NCBI GenBank assembly: GCA_029721435.1
Contig: CM056582.1
Coordinates: forward strand, 37,964,611 to 38,028,610
Reading direction: 5' to 3'
DNA from: Gymnothorax reevesii
Taxonomy: Eukaryota > Chordata > Actinopteri > Anguilliformes > Muraenidae
Length of the DNA: 64,000 nucleotides
In this document: piece by piece, positions 6,333 through 18,486 of the stretch
Numbering within the stretch: the first letter of the stretch is position 1
How the letters are laid out: each line of letters begins with the position of its first letter
Translations under genes and position numbers: made by a program
Notes under the pieces: model-generated
What the model was told of the DNA's origin: nothing
Database searches by the model: none
The model's input: the letters and a program-made list of their open reading frames with translations, nothing else

Positions 6333-9300
6333 CTGGCAAGTGACATTAAAAAGCACCAGCACTAAACAACCATGAATGGTCTCCAACTGTCAGTCTTAAT
6401 ACTTGAGTCAACTAAATTATCCAATATTTGCCTGATGTATTAGTTCACATGGTCAGGTTGAGTTTTGCTTGTCCCTTGACAGTGGTTTTGTGAGTTTTGT
6501 CAAGGTTCTTTCTAAAACCGCAGCCAGATAACATGAAAAACCACGACCAGAAGACACTTATGAAGGGACTCAGATCCTCAATGTTCTGGCTCAAAGTCAG
6601 AAACCTCACCTATTAGTTTGCTTTCATACATTACTACTACTATGTTACATTCAAAAGCTCTGTTATTGAACAAGGTATGCTCAATTACCTTATCCAAAAT
6701 CAGGTGCCCTGTGTATCGGACCGTAAAAAACAGCTTGCAAGTGATATAAACACAAGTGTCAAACAAGCAAGAAGGGACTACAGTCCTTCGTCTTCAGATC
6801 CGTAGTCAGGAATTTCTCCATTAGGGGCCCTTCATATTAGGTAACATCATATGACTGAATTGCTTTATTGTCATGAAGAAAAGGTTCCAAGTTCTTTAAC
6901 TGGTTTCTTTTGATGAAACAGCTACCAGTTCATATTAACAAGCACCAACTTTAAAGAAAGTTTTTATGTAGGAAATACCGCAAGATACATTAACAAGCAC
7001 CCCCATGAAACACCCTTGAAGGTTCTCCAACAATCAATCCGAAGATCAGGGCCATGTTCGAATAGTGTTTTTTGTCACGGAAAGTGGCTAACTTCTAGAA
7101 AATGAGCTGGAAGTGTATACACGGCAGCCATGAGAAGTGTATTCCAGTTTTGTAAATGTAAAGAAAAGGTGCTTCAATGCTTCCTAACGTATCACCTTTG
7201 ACATAGGGTACACGAAACCATTCTTCATAAAAACAAAGGTGATAACGCCATCCAGCCATTCAGTGTGGCTGAACCATTTAAAGTGACGACCATCCATACG
7301 GGCAATCACAAAAAACAAAGGAACGTGATGGGCAAGAATGGCATGATCAAGTTGGCCAGTAAATGCATTGGATTGTCGTAGCAGCACGGTTGTCTTCCTT
7401 AGCCGTTTTGAATTCCCCTTTACACCTCTCCTTTACCTCATGACATTATCCAATTGTGGATGAAGAAACGTTTATGGACATTAGAGCATATGATGTCATT
7501 TTTTGTCTATTCAAATTCTGCAGCAAAGTTATATAACTTATCCTTTATATGCCATATGATTAGGTCACACGGTCAGGTTGAATTATACTAGTCCTTTAAT
7601 TGAAGCTTCATGTTTTTTCAGGTTAATTTTTAAGAAACAGCTGTCTACTTTTAAAATGCACACGCGTTAAAGTATTGTTAAGGGTCTCTTTAATCTTCTG
7701 AACCAAGGACTGACACCTTATCCATTCGATCACACAGTCAGTTTCCATGATGTCAGCTCCATAGAATTAAAAACAGTAAAATGGACGATGTCATGGAGTT
7801 GTGGGGATCTGAAGGGAGCTTAAAATGGCCACCCTTATTGATAAGAAAGTATTCCTATTGTGACACCTGAAAGGGAAGATCATAGAATTCCACAAAGGTT
7901 GGCCAGTATATACAAGCAGCATAGGTAGTTTCACTCAAGTCTGCCCACTCTTTGATGCAATTGTCAGTGCCCTTTTACTACAGTGTTTGAATTCTATGGA
8001 TAGCTTAAGGGAGTGTCAGCAGACTTTTATAATACTATCTTGTATTCACTATTGTCACAATAGGGACTTTAAGCAAGGGCGGATTTTGCGACGGCTACGG
8101 CACCCGGATATAGATCTGCACTCCGCTGATCGAGACTGAAGCCGTTGTGCCGGCGTTCTTTGCCGTAGCAGGCTGATCTACCATGGGGAAAGAACCAATC
8201 TCACGTGGCCACTACAACGCTTGGTTCAGGAGATTGAAAATGTTTTCTATAATTGATTGTGACACACTAAACATTATGTGTTTCAGTGGACTTTTCACAC
8301 AGACACAGGATACTGTGTAAATTTCGCTGAGTAAAACCATAGTGAACAATTTTCTGCTGCAGGCTATATTCTCCCCTCATCCCAGCATGGCATACGGTAC
8401 TTAATTTCTCTACCCTATAAACATCTATATTTACTCACATGTACATTAGTCTTTCTTCTACTGCTGTGCATGAAAAGTACACATATGATGTATATAAATG
8501 CATACTCCCATGCACTTTACCGTTCATTTACACTCTGATTAGATGTGTGCTTTAATTGTCAAACTTTACGTCTTTTTAAAATTGAATTGTTCAAAGTAAA
8601 GTTTATTAAAAAGATGCACATTTCTTTTGGTTATGCTCTGTTCCTGTACTTGGCATAATGACAATAAATTTGAATATTGTAATCAAATATTAACTGTTTC
8701 CCATTTCCCCTAAATCTATGACATCAACTCCTTTTGCTAGTGGGAGCAGAACAAATGAGCACTCACACTGAATTAACTACTTTGCTGACAAACCCTGATT
8801 AAAATCCACTTTTGTTTAAAGTCTCTGGTGGATTTGAAAGTGACAGCACCAGCACTTGAGACACTTTTTTCCAGGTGCCATAGGCATTGCAAAATCTGCC
8901 ATTGTTGCTGGTCCTGATGAAATGCACATTTCCAACCACGAAGGGACTCGAACCCTCAGTCTTCTGATCTGAAGTCAGACGCCTTATCCATTAGGCCACA
9001 TAGTCATTGCATGACAAGATTGACTCCGAACAGTGAGCTGTGAGACCTGACAGCGGTTGATCAGTGCCATGTCAAATAACCGCTGTCATGTTGAGTTAAA
9101 CAGCCCTGTCATTGAAAAACTCTCATACTCAATCACTCTCCAGATCCAAACTCAGGTGTTTCGACCGTATGGTCAGGCTGAGCAATGTTAGCCCCTTGAC
9201 TGATGTTTGGTGAGTTTTTTTCTCAGATTTCAGTGTGAGTAACACCAGCAAGATGATATGAAAAAACACCACCATCACACAACTATGCAAAGACTCAAGT

Positions 9301-9498
9301 CCTCAATCTTTTGATCCGGAGTCAGAAAGCTCCTCCATTAGGTGTCCTTTCATATTAGGTGACATCATTGGGGTTGACTTATGTTATTCCCTTAAACAAA
9401 GCCTTGTGAGTGTTAGTTTCAAGTTTCTGTTGCAGAAACTGTGACCAAGTCGTGTTAACAAGTACCAGCTTAAAAGAAAGTTTTTGTCCGAGAAACAG
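6333..9498. repeat. Unit U3 (class a)
   Basis: Class a markers are gaagcttcatg (offset ~1,273), ctctggtggattt, and the tRNA end acatagtc. It shares the private variants gatttgaaag, gactccgaac and cagtgtgagt with U8 only, as expected of a recent block duplication. Confidence 0.9.
8933..9005 (-). tRNA. Arg-family tRNA with anticodon TCA, cloverleaf intact (U3)
   Basis: All four stems can pair: acceptor GACTATG/CGTGGTT (three G-U pairs), D-stem GCCT/AGGC, anticodon stem TCTGA/TCAGA, T-stem GAGGG/CCCTT. A box TGGCCTAATGG and B box GGTTCGAGTCC are unaltered. The anticodon (8970-8972 on the plus strand) is TCA, complementary to the UGA stop codon. C35 and A20, known Arg identity bases in other systems, are kept. 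It differs from Arg-TCG by a CG-to-CA change. Confidence 0.8.
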
Positions 9499-12400
9499 CT
9501 GGCAAGTGACATTAAAAAGCACCAGCACTAAACAACCATGAATGGTCTCCAACTGTCAGTCTTAATACTTGAGTCAACTAAATTATCCAATATTTGCCTG
9601 ATGTATTAGTTCACATGGTCAGGTTGAGTTTTGCTTGTCCCTTGACAGTGGTTTTGTGAGTTTTGTCAAGGTTCTTTCTAAAACCGCAGCCAGATAACAT
9701 GAAAAACCACGACCAGAAGACACTTATGAAGGGACTCAGATCCTCAATGTTCTGGCTCAAAGTCAGAAACCTCACCTATTAGTTTGCTTTCATACATTAC
9801 TACTACTATGTTACATTCAAAAGCTCTGTTATTGAACAAGGTATGCTCAATTACCTTATCCAAAATCAGGTGCCCTGTGTATCGGACCGTAAAAAACAGC
9901 TTGCAAATGATATAAACACAAGTGTCAAACAAGCAAGAAGGGACTAAAGTCCTTCGTCTTCAGATCCGTAGTCAGGAATTTCTCCATTAGGGGCCCTTCA
10001 TATTAGGTAACATCATATGACTGAATTGCTTTATTGTCATGAAGAAAAGGTTCCAAGTTCTTTAACTGCTTTCTTTTGACGAAACAGCTACCAGTTCATA
10101 TTAACAAGCACCAACTTTAAAGAAAGTTTTTATGTAGGAAATACCGCAAGATACATTAACAAGCACCCCCATGAAACACCCTTGAAGGTTCTCCAACAAT
10201 CAATCCGAAGATCAGGGCCATGTTGGAATAGTGTTTTTTGTCACGGAAAGTGGCTAACTTCTAGAAAATGAGCTGGAAGTGTATACACGGCAGCCATGAG
10301 AAGTGTATTCCAGTTTTGTAAATGTAAAGAAAAGGTGCTTCAATGCTTCCTAACGTATCACCTTTGACATAGGGTACACGAAACCATTCTTCATAAAAAC
10401 AAAGGTGATAACGCCATCCAGCCATTCAGTGTGGCTGAACCATTTAAAGTGACGACCATCCATACGGGCAATCACAAAAAACAAAGGAACGTGATGGGCA
10501 AGAATGGCATGATCAAGTTGGCCAGTAAATGCATTGGATTGTCGTAGCAGCACGGTTGTCTTCCTTAGCCGTTTTGAATTCCCCTTTACACCTCTCCTTT
10601 ACCTCATGACATTATCCAATTGTGGTTGAAGAAACGTTTATGGACATTAGAGCATATGACGTCATTTTTTGTCTATTCAAATTCTGCAGCAAAGTTATAT
10701 AACTTATCCTTTATATGCCATATGATTAGGTCACACGGTCAGGCTGAATTATACTAGTCCTTTAATTGAAACCTCATGTTTTTTCAGGTTAATTTTTAAG
10801 AAACAGCTGTCTACTTTTAAAATGCACACGCGTTAAAGTATTGTTAAGGGTCTCTTTAATCTTCTGAACCAAGGACTGACACCTTATCCATTTGATCACA
10901 CAGTCAGTTTCCATGATGTCAGCTCCATAGAATTAAAAACAGTAAAATGGACGATGTCATGGAGTTGTGGGGATCTGAAGGGAGCTTAAAATGGCCACCC
11001 TTATTGATAAGAAAGTATTCCTATTGTGACACCTGAAAGGGAAGATCATAGAATTCCACAAAGGTTGGCCAGTATATACAAGCAGCATAGGTAGTTTCAC
11101 TCAAGTCTGCCCACTCTTTGATGCAATTGTCAGTGCCCTTTTACTACAGTGTTTGAATTCTATGTATAGCTTAAGGGAGTGTCAGCAGTCTTTTATAATA
11201 CTATCTTGTATTCACTATTGACACAATAGGGACTTTAAGCAAGGGCGGATTTTGCGACGGCTACGGCACCCGGATATAGATCTGCACTCCGCTGATCGAG
11301 ACTGAAGCCGTTGTGCTGGCGTTCTTTGCCGTAGCAGGCTGATCTACCATGGGGAAAGAACCAATCTCACGTGGCCACTACAACGCTTGGTTCAGGAGAT
11401 TGAAAATGTTTTCTATAATTGATTGTGACACACTAAACATTATGTGTTTCAGTGGACTTTTCACACAGACACAGGATACTGTGTAAATTTCGCTGAGTAA
11501 AACCATATGGAACAATTTTCTGCTGCAGACTATATTCTCCCCTCATCCCAGCATGGCATACGGTACTTAATTTCTCTACCCTATAAACATCTATATTTAC
11601 TCACATGTACATTAGTCTTTCTTCTACTGCTGTGCATGAAAAGTACACATATGATGTATATAAATACACACTCCCATGCACTTTACCATTCATTCACACT
11701 CTGATTAGATGTGTGCTTTAATTGTCAAACTTTACGTCTTTTTAAAATTGAATTGTTCAAAGTAAAGTTTATTAAAAAGATGCACATTTCTTTTGGTTAT
11801 GCTCTGGTCCTGTACTTGGCATAATGACAATAAATTTGAATATTGTAATCAAATATTAACTGTTTCCCATTTCCCCTAAATCTATGACATCTACTCCTTT
11901 TGCCAGTGGGAGCAGGACAAATGAGCACTCACACTGAATTAACTACTTTGCTGACAAACCCTGATTAAAATCCACTTTTGTTTAAAGTCTCTGCTGGATT
12001 TGACAGTGACAGCACCAGCACTTGAGACACTTTTTTCCAGGTGCCATAGGCATTGCAAAATCTGCCATTGTTGCTGGTCCAGATGAAATGCATAATTCCA
12101 ACCACGAAGGGACTCGAACCCTCAGTCTTCTGATTTGAAATATGACGCCTTAACCATTAGGCCACGTGGTCATTGCATGACAAGGCAGACTCCTAACAGT
12201 GAGCTGTGAGAACTGACAGCGGTTGATCAGTGCCATGTCAAATAACCGCTGTCATGTTGAGTTAAACAGCCCTGTCATTGAAAAACTCTCATACTCAATC
12301 ACTCTCCAGATCCAAACTCAGGTGTTTCGACCGTATGGTCAGGCTGAGCAATGTTAGCCCCTTGACTGAAGTTTGGTGAGTTTTTTTCTCAGATTTCAGT

Positions 12401-12664
12401 GTTAGTAACACCAGCAAGATGATATGAAAAAACACCACCATCACACAACTATGCAAAGACTCAAGTCCTCAATCTTTTGATCCGGAGTCAGAAAGCTCCT
12501 CCATTAGGTGTCCTTTCATATTAGGTGACATCATTGGGGTTGACTTATGTTATTCCCTTAAACAAAGCCTTGTGAGTGTTAGTTTCAAGTTTCTGTTGCA
12601 GAAACTGTGACCAAGTCGTGTTCACAAGTACCAGCTTAAAAGAAAGTTTTTGTCCGAGAAACAG
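9499..12664. repeat. Unit U4 (class d)
   Basis: Class d markers are ccatatggaac, which creates an ATG frame of 65 codons at 11507-11704, tatgtatagc at ~11162, ctggtcctgt, and gtgttcacaag near the end. The variant ctgcagactatat is shared only with U9. Confidence 0.9.
12099..12171 (-). pseudogene. tRNA pseudogene, anticodon TCA, broken anticodon stem (U4)
   Basis: Loop TTTCAAA flanked by TCATA and TCAGA, with two mismatches. D-loop A20 is T (ccttaacc on the plus strand). Acceptor, T-arm and both promoter boxes are intact, so it may still be transcribed. Confidence 0.82.
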
Positions 12665-15600
12665 CTGGCAAGTGACATTAAAAAGCACCAGCACTAAACA
12701 ACCATGAATGGTCTCCAACTGTCAGTCTTAATACTTGAGTCAACTAAATTATCCAATATTTGCCTGATGTATTAGTTCACATGGTCAGGTTGAGTTTTGC
12801 TTGTCCCTTGACAGTGGTTTTGTGAGTTTTGTCAAGGTTCTTTCTAAAACCGCAGCCAGATAACATGAAAAACCACGACCAGAAGACACTTATGAAGGGA
12901 CTCAGATCCTCAATGTTCTGGCTCAAAGTCAGAAACCTCACCTATTAGTTTGCTTTCATACATTACTACTACTATGTTACATTCAAAAGCTCTGTTATTG
13001 AACAAGGTATGCTCAATTACCTTATCCAAAATCAGGTGCCCTGTGTATCGGACCGTAAAAAACAGCTTGCAAATGATATAAACACAAGTGTCAAACAAGC
13101 AAGAAGGGACTAAAGTCCTTCGTCTTCAGATCCGTAGTCAGGAATTTCTCCATTAGGGGCCCTTCATATTAGGTAACATCATATGACTGAATTGCTTTAT
13201 TGTCATGAAGAAAAGGTTCCAAGTTCTTTAACTGCTTTCTTTTGACGAAACAGCTACCAGTTCATATTAACAAGCACCAACTTTAAAGAAAGTTTTTATG
13301 TAGGAAATACCGCAAGATACATTAACAAGCACCCCCATGAAACACCCTTGAAGGTTCTCCAACAATCAATCCGAAGATCAGGGCCATGTTGGAATAGTGT
13401 TTTTTGTCACGGAAAGTGGCTAACTTCTAGAAAATGAGCTGGAAGTGTATACACGGCAGCCATGAGAAGTGTATTCCAGTTTTGTAAATGTAAAGAAAAG
13501 GTGCTTCAATGCTTCCTAACGTATCACCTTTGACATAGGGTACACGAAACCATTCTTCATAAAAACAAAGGTGATAACGCCATCCAGCCATTCAGTGTGG
13601 CTGAACCATTTAAAGTGACGACCATCCATACGGGCAATCACAAAAAACAAAGGAACGTGATGGGCAAGAATGGCATGATCAAGTTGGCCAGTAAATGCAT
13701 TGGATTGTCGTAGCAGCACGGTTGTCTTCCTTAGCCGTTTTGAATTCCCCTTTACACCTCTCCTTTACCTCATGACATTATCCAATTGTGGTTGAAGAAA
13801 CGTTTATGGACATTAGAGCATATGACGTCATTTTTTGTCTATTCAAATTCTGCAGCAAAGTTATATAACTTATCCTTTATATGCCATATGATTAGGTCAC
13901 ACGGTCAGGCTGAATTATACTAGTCCTTTAATTGAAACCTCATGTTTTTTCAGGTTAATTTTTAAGAAACAGCTGTCTACTTTTAAAATGCACACGCGTT
14001 AAAGTATTGTTAAGGGTCTCTTTAATCTTCTGAACCAAGGACTGACACCTTATCCATTCGATCACACAGTCAGTTTCCATGATGTCAGCTCCATAGAATT
14101 AAAAACAGTAAAATGGACGATGTCATGGAGTTGTGGGGATCTGAAGGGAGCTTAAAATGGCCACCCTTATTGATAAGAAAGTATTCCTATTGTGACACCT
14201 GAAAGGGAAGATCATAGAATTCCACAAAGGTTGGCCAGTATATACAAGCAGCATAGGTAGTTTCACTCAAGTCTGCCCACTCTTTGATGCAATTGTCAGT
14301 GCCCTTTTACTACAGTGTTTGAATTCTATGGATAGCTTAAGGGAGTGTCAGCAGACTTTTATAATACTATCTTGTATTCACTATTGACACAATAGGGACT
14401 TTAAGCAAGGGCGGATTTTGCGACGGCTACGGCACCCGGATATAGATCTGCACTCCGCTGATCGAGACTGAAGCCGTTGTGCCGGCGTTCTTTGCCGTAG
14501 CAGGCTGATCTACCATGGGGAAAGAACCAATCTCACGTGGCCACTACAACGCTTGGTTCAGGAGATTGAAAATGTTTTCTATAATTGATTGTGACACACT
14601 AAACATTATGTGTTTCAGTGGACTTTTCACACAGACACAGGATACTGTGTAAATTTCGCTGAGTAAAACCATAGTGAACAATTTTCTGCTGCAGGCTATA
14701 TTCTCCCCTCATCCCAGCATGGCATACGGTACTTAATTTCTCTACCCTATAAACATCTATATTTACTCACATGTACATTAGTCTTTCTTCTACTGCTGTG
14801 CATGAAAAGTACACATATGATGTATATAAATGCATACTCCCATGCACTTTACCGTTCATTTACACTCTGATTAGATGTGTGCTTTAATTGTCAAACTTTA
14901 CGTCTTTTTAAAATTGAATTGTTCAAAGTAAAGTTTATTAAAAAGATGCACATTTCTTTTGGTTATGCTCTGTTCCTGTACTTGGCATAATGACAATTAA
15001 TTTGAATATTGTAATCAAATATTAACTGTTTCCCATTTCCCCTAAATCTATGACATCAACTCCTTTTGCTAGTGGGAGCAGAACAAATGAGCACTCACAC
15101 TGAATTAACTACTTTGCTGACAAACCCTGATTAAAATTCACTTTTGTTTAAAGTCCCTGCTGGATTTGACAGTGACAGCACCAGCACTTGAGACACTTTT
15201 TTCCAGGTGCCATAGGCATTGCAAAATCTGCCATTGTTGCTGGTCTAGATGAAATGCACAATTCCAACCACGAAGGGACTCGAACCCTCAGTCTTCTGAT
15301 CCGAAGTCAGACGCCTTATCCATTAGGCCACGTGGTCATTGCATGTCAAGGCTGACTCCTAACAGTGAGCTGTGAGAACTGACAGCGGTTGATCAGTGCC
15401 ATGTCAAATAACCGCTGTCATGTTGAGTTAAACAGCCCTGTCATTGAAAAACTCTCATACTCAATCACTCTCCAGATCCAAACTCAGGTGTTTCGACCGT
15501 ATGGTCAGGCTGAGCAATGTTAGCCCCTTGACTGATGTTTGGTGAGTTTTTTTCTCAGATTTCAGTGTTAGTAACACCAGCAAGATGATATGAAAAAACA

Positions 15601-15830
15601 CCACCATCACACAACTATGCAAAGACTCAAGTCCTCAATCTTTTGATCCGGAGTCAGAAAGCTCCTCCATTAGGTGTCCTTTCATATTAGGTGACATCAT
15701 TGGGGTTGACTTATGTTATTCCCTTAAACAAAGCCTTGTGAGTGTTAGTTTCAAGTTTCTGTTGCAGAAACTGTGACCAAGTCGTGTTCACAAGTACCAG
15801 CTTAAAAGAAAGTTTTTGTCCGAGAAACAG
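12665..15830. repeat. Unit U5 (class b)
   Basis: Class b markers are gacaattaattt in the LINE-like tail, aaaattcact and agtccctgct. It carries the cleanest tRNA gene type. The variant ggtctagatg is shared only with U10. Confidence 0.9.
15265..15337 (-). tRNA. tRNA-Arg-TCG: tRNA-Arg(TCG), canonical (U5)
   Basis: The reference copy of the array. It reads CGA arginine codons and probably other CGN codons by wobble. Read on the minus strand: acceptor GACCACG/CGTGGTT, D-arm GCCT-AATGGATA-AGGC, G26, anticodon stem TCTGA/TCAGA with loop CTTCGGA, 5-nt variable loop, T-arm GAGGG-TTCGAGT-CCCTT, discriminator G. The anticodon is at 15302-15304. A box TGGCCTAATGG is at 15320-15330 and B box GGTTCGAGTCC at 15276-15286, both matching the Pol III consensus. 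No intron and no encoded CCA, as in eukaryotes. The first TTTT downstream is at 15223-15226. It closely matches vertebrate tRNA-Arg-TCG as I know it. Confidence 0.95.
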
Positions 15831-18486
15831 CTGGCAAGTGACATTAAAAAGCACCAGCACTAAACAACCATGAATGGTCTCCAACTGTCAGTCTTAATAC
15901 TTGAGTAAACTAAATTATCCAATATTTGCCTGATGTATTAGTTCACATGGTCAGGTTGAGTTTTGCTTGTCCCTTGACAGTGGTTTTGTGAGTTTTGTCA
16001 AGGTTCTTTCTAAAACCGCAGCCAGATAACATGAAAAACCACGACCAGAAGACACTTATGAAGGGACTCAGATCCTCAATGTTCTGGCTCAAAGTCAGAA
16101 ACCTCACCTATTAGTTTGCTTTCATACATTACTACTACTATGTTACATTCAAAAGCTCTGTTATTGAACAAGGTATGCTCAATTACCTTATCCAAAATCA
16201 GGTGCCCTGTGTATCGGACCGTAAAAAACAGCTTGCAAATGATATAAACACAAGTGTCCAACAAGCAAGAAGGGACTAAAGTCCTTCGTCTTCAGATCCG
16301 TAGTCAGGAATTTCTCCATTAGGGGCCCTCATGATCAAGTTGGCCAGTAAATGCATTGGATTGTCGTAGCAGCACGGTTGTCTTCCTTAGCCGTTTTGAA
16401 TTCCCCTTTACACCTCTCCTTTACCTCATGACATTATCCAATTGTGGATGAAGAAACGTTTATGGACATTAGAGCATATGATGTCATTTTTTGTCTATTC
16501 AAATTCTGCAGCAAAGTTATATAACTTATCCTTTATATGCCATATGATTAGGTCACACGGTCAGGCTGAATTATACTAGTCCTTTAATTGAAACCTCATG
16601 TTTTTTCAGGTTAATTTTTAAGAAACAGCTGTCTACTTTTAAAATGCACACGCGTTAAAGTATTGTTAAGGGTCTCTTTAATCTTCTGAACCAAGGACTG
16701 ACACCTTATCCATTCGATCACACAGTCAGTTTCCATGATGTCAGCTCCATAGAATTAAAAACAGTAAAATGGACGATGTCATGGAGTTGTGGGGATCTGA
16801 AGGGAGCTTAAAATGGCCACCCTTATTGATAAGAAAGTATTCCTATTGTGACACCTGAAAGGGAAGATCATAGAATTCCACAAAGGTTGGCCAGTATATA
16901 CAAGCAGCATAGGTAGTTTCACTCAAGTCTGCCCACTCTTTGATGCAATTGTCAGTGCCCTTTTACTACAGTGTTTGAATTCTATGGATAGCTTAAGGGA
17001 GTGTCAGCAGACTTTTATAATACTATCTTGTATTCACTATTGTCACAATAGGGACTTTAAGCAAGGGCGGATTTTGCGACGGCTACGGCACCCGGATATA
17101 GATCTGCACTCCGCTGATCGAGACTGAAGCCGTTGTGCCGGCGTTCTTTGCCGTAGCAGGCTGATCTACCATGGGGAAAGAACCAATCTCACGTGGCCAC
17201 TACAACGCTTGGTTCAGGAGATTGAAAATGTTTTCTATAATTGATTGTGACACACTAAACATTATGTGTTTCAGTGGACTTTTCACACAGACACAGGATA
17301 CTGTGTAAATTTCGCTGAGTAAAACCATAGTGAACAATTTTCTGCTGCAGGCTATATTCTCCCCTCATCCCAGCATGGCATACGGTACTTAATTTCTCTA
17401 CCCTATAAACATCTATATTTACTCACATGTACATTAGTCTTTCTTCTACTGCTGTGCATGAAAAGTACACATATGATGTATATAAATGCATACTCCCATG
17501 CACTTTACCGTTCATTTACACTCTGATTAGATGTGTGCTTTAATTGTCAAACTTTACGTCTTTTTAAAATTGAATTGTTCAAAGTAAAGTTTATTAAAAA
17601 GATGCACATTTCTTTTGGTTATGCTCTGTTCCTGTACTTGGCATAATGACAATAAATTTGAATATTGTAATCAAATATTAACTGTTTCCCATTTCCCCTA
17701 AATCTATGACATCAACTCCTTTTGCTAGTGGGAGCAGAACAAATGAGCACTCACACTGAATTAACTACTTTGCTGACAAACCCTGATTAAAATCCACTTT
17801 TGTTTAAAGTCTCTGCTGGATTTGACAGTGACAGCACCAGCACTTGAGACACTTTTTTCCAGGTGCCATAGGCATTGCAAAATCTGCCATTGTTGCTGGT
17901 CCAAATGAAATGCACAATTCCAACCACGTAGGGACTCGAACCCTCAGTCTTCTGATCCGAAGTCAGACGTCTTATCCATCAGGCCACATGGTCATTGCAT
18001 GACAAGGCTGACTCCTAACAGTGAGCTGTGAGAACTGACAGCGGCTGATCAGTGCCATGTCAAATAACCGCTGTCATGTTGAGTTAAACAGCCCTGTCAT
18101 TGAAAAACTCTCATACTCAATCACTCTCCAGATCCAAACTCAGGTGTTTCGACCGTATGGTCAGGCTGAGCAATGTTAGCCCCTTGACTGATGTTTGGTG
18201 AGTTTTTTTCTCAGATTTCAGTGTTAGTAACACCAGCAAGATGATATGAAAAAACACCACCATCACACAACTATGCAAAGACTCAAGTCCTCAATCTTTT
18301 GATCCGGAGTCAGAAAGCTCCTCCATTAGGTGTCCTTTCATATTAGGTGACATCATTGGGGTTGACTTATGTTATTCCCTTAAACAAAGCCTTGTGAGTG
18401 TTAGTTTCAAGTTTCTGTTGCAGAAACTGTGACCAAGTCGTGTTAACAAGTACCAGCTTAAAAGAAAGTTTTTGTCCGAGAAACAG
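15831..18486. repeat. Unit U6 (class g, 510-bp deletion)
   Basis: This unit lacks the bases equivalent to 500-1009 of U1. The junction lies between 16329 and 16330 (gggccct|catgatc) and shows no microhomology. It also carries ttgagtaaac and gtgtccaac, which mark all four deleted units. Confidence 0.92.
17921..17993 (-). tRNA. tRNA-Arg(TCG)-like, damaged (U6)
   Basis: Same defects as U1 (A14 to G, G49-A65) plus G24 to A (gacgtctt on the plus strand), which breaks the C11-G24 pair. Three structural faults make function unlikely, though the anticodon arm and B box are intact. Confidence 0.65.

Larger units (their letters stand above)
3167..18486. repeat. Five-unit higher-order block 1 (e a d b g, 15,320 bp)
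   Basis: U2-U6. Corresponding positions in U7-U11 lie exactly 15,320 bp further on, and variants private to one unit recur in its partner (U3/U8, U4/U9, U5/U10). Similarity between U1 and U6 ends suggests the true period starts inside U1. Confidence 0.9.

Noticed and set aside
8933..9005. tRNA-Sec (which also has anticodon TCA)
   Set aside because: tRNA-Sec is ~90 nt with a long acceptor and long variable arm. These are 73-nt copies of tRNA-Arg with a 5-nt variable loop.
11507..11704. Plus-strand hydrophobic 65-codon ATG frame (also at 26827, 35824, 44813, 60143)
   Set aside because: Arises from a two-base change (atagtg to atatgg) in class d within a LINE-like tail; other units lack the ATG. 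It looks like chance.
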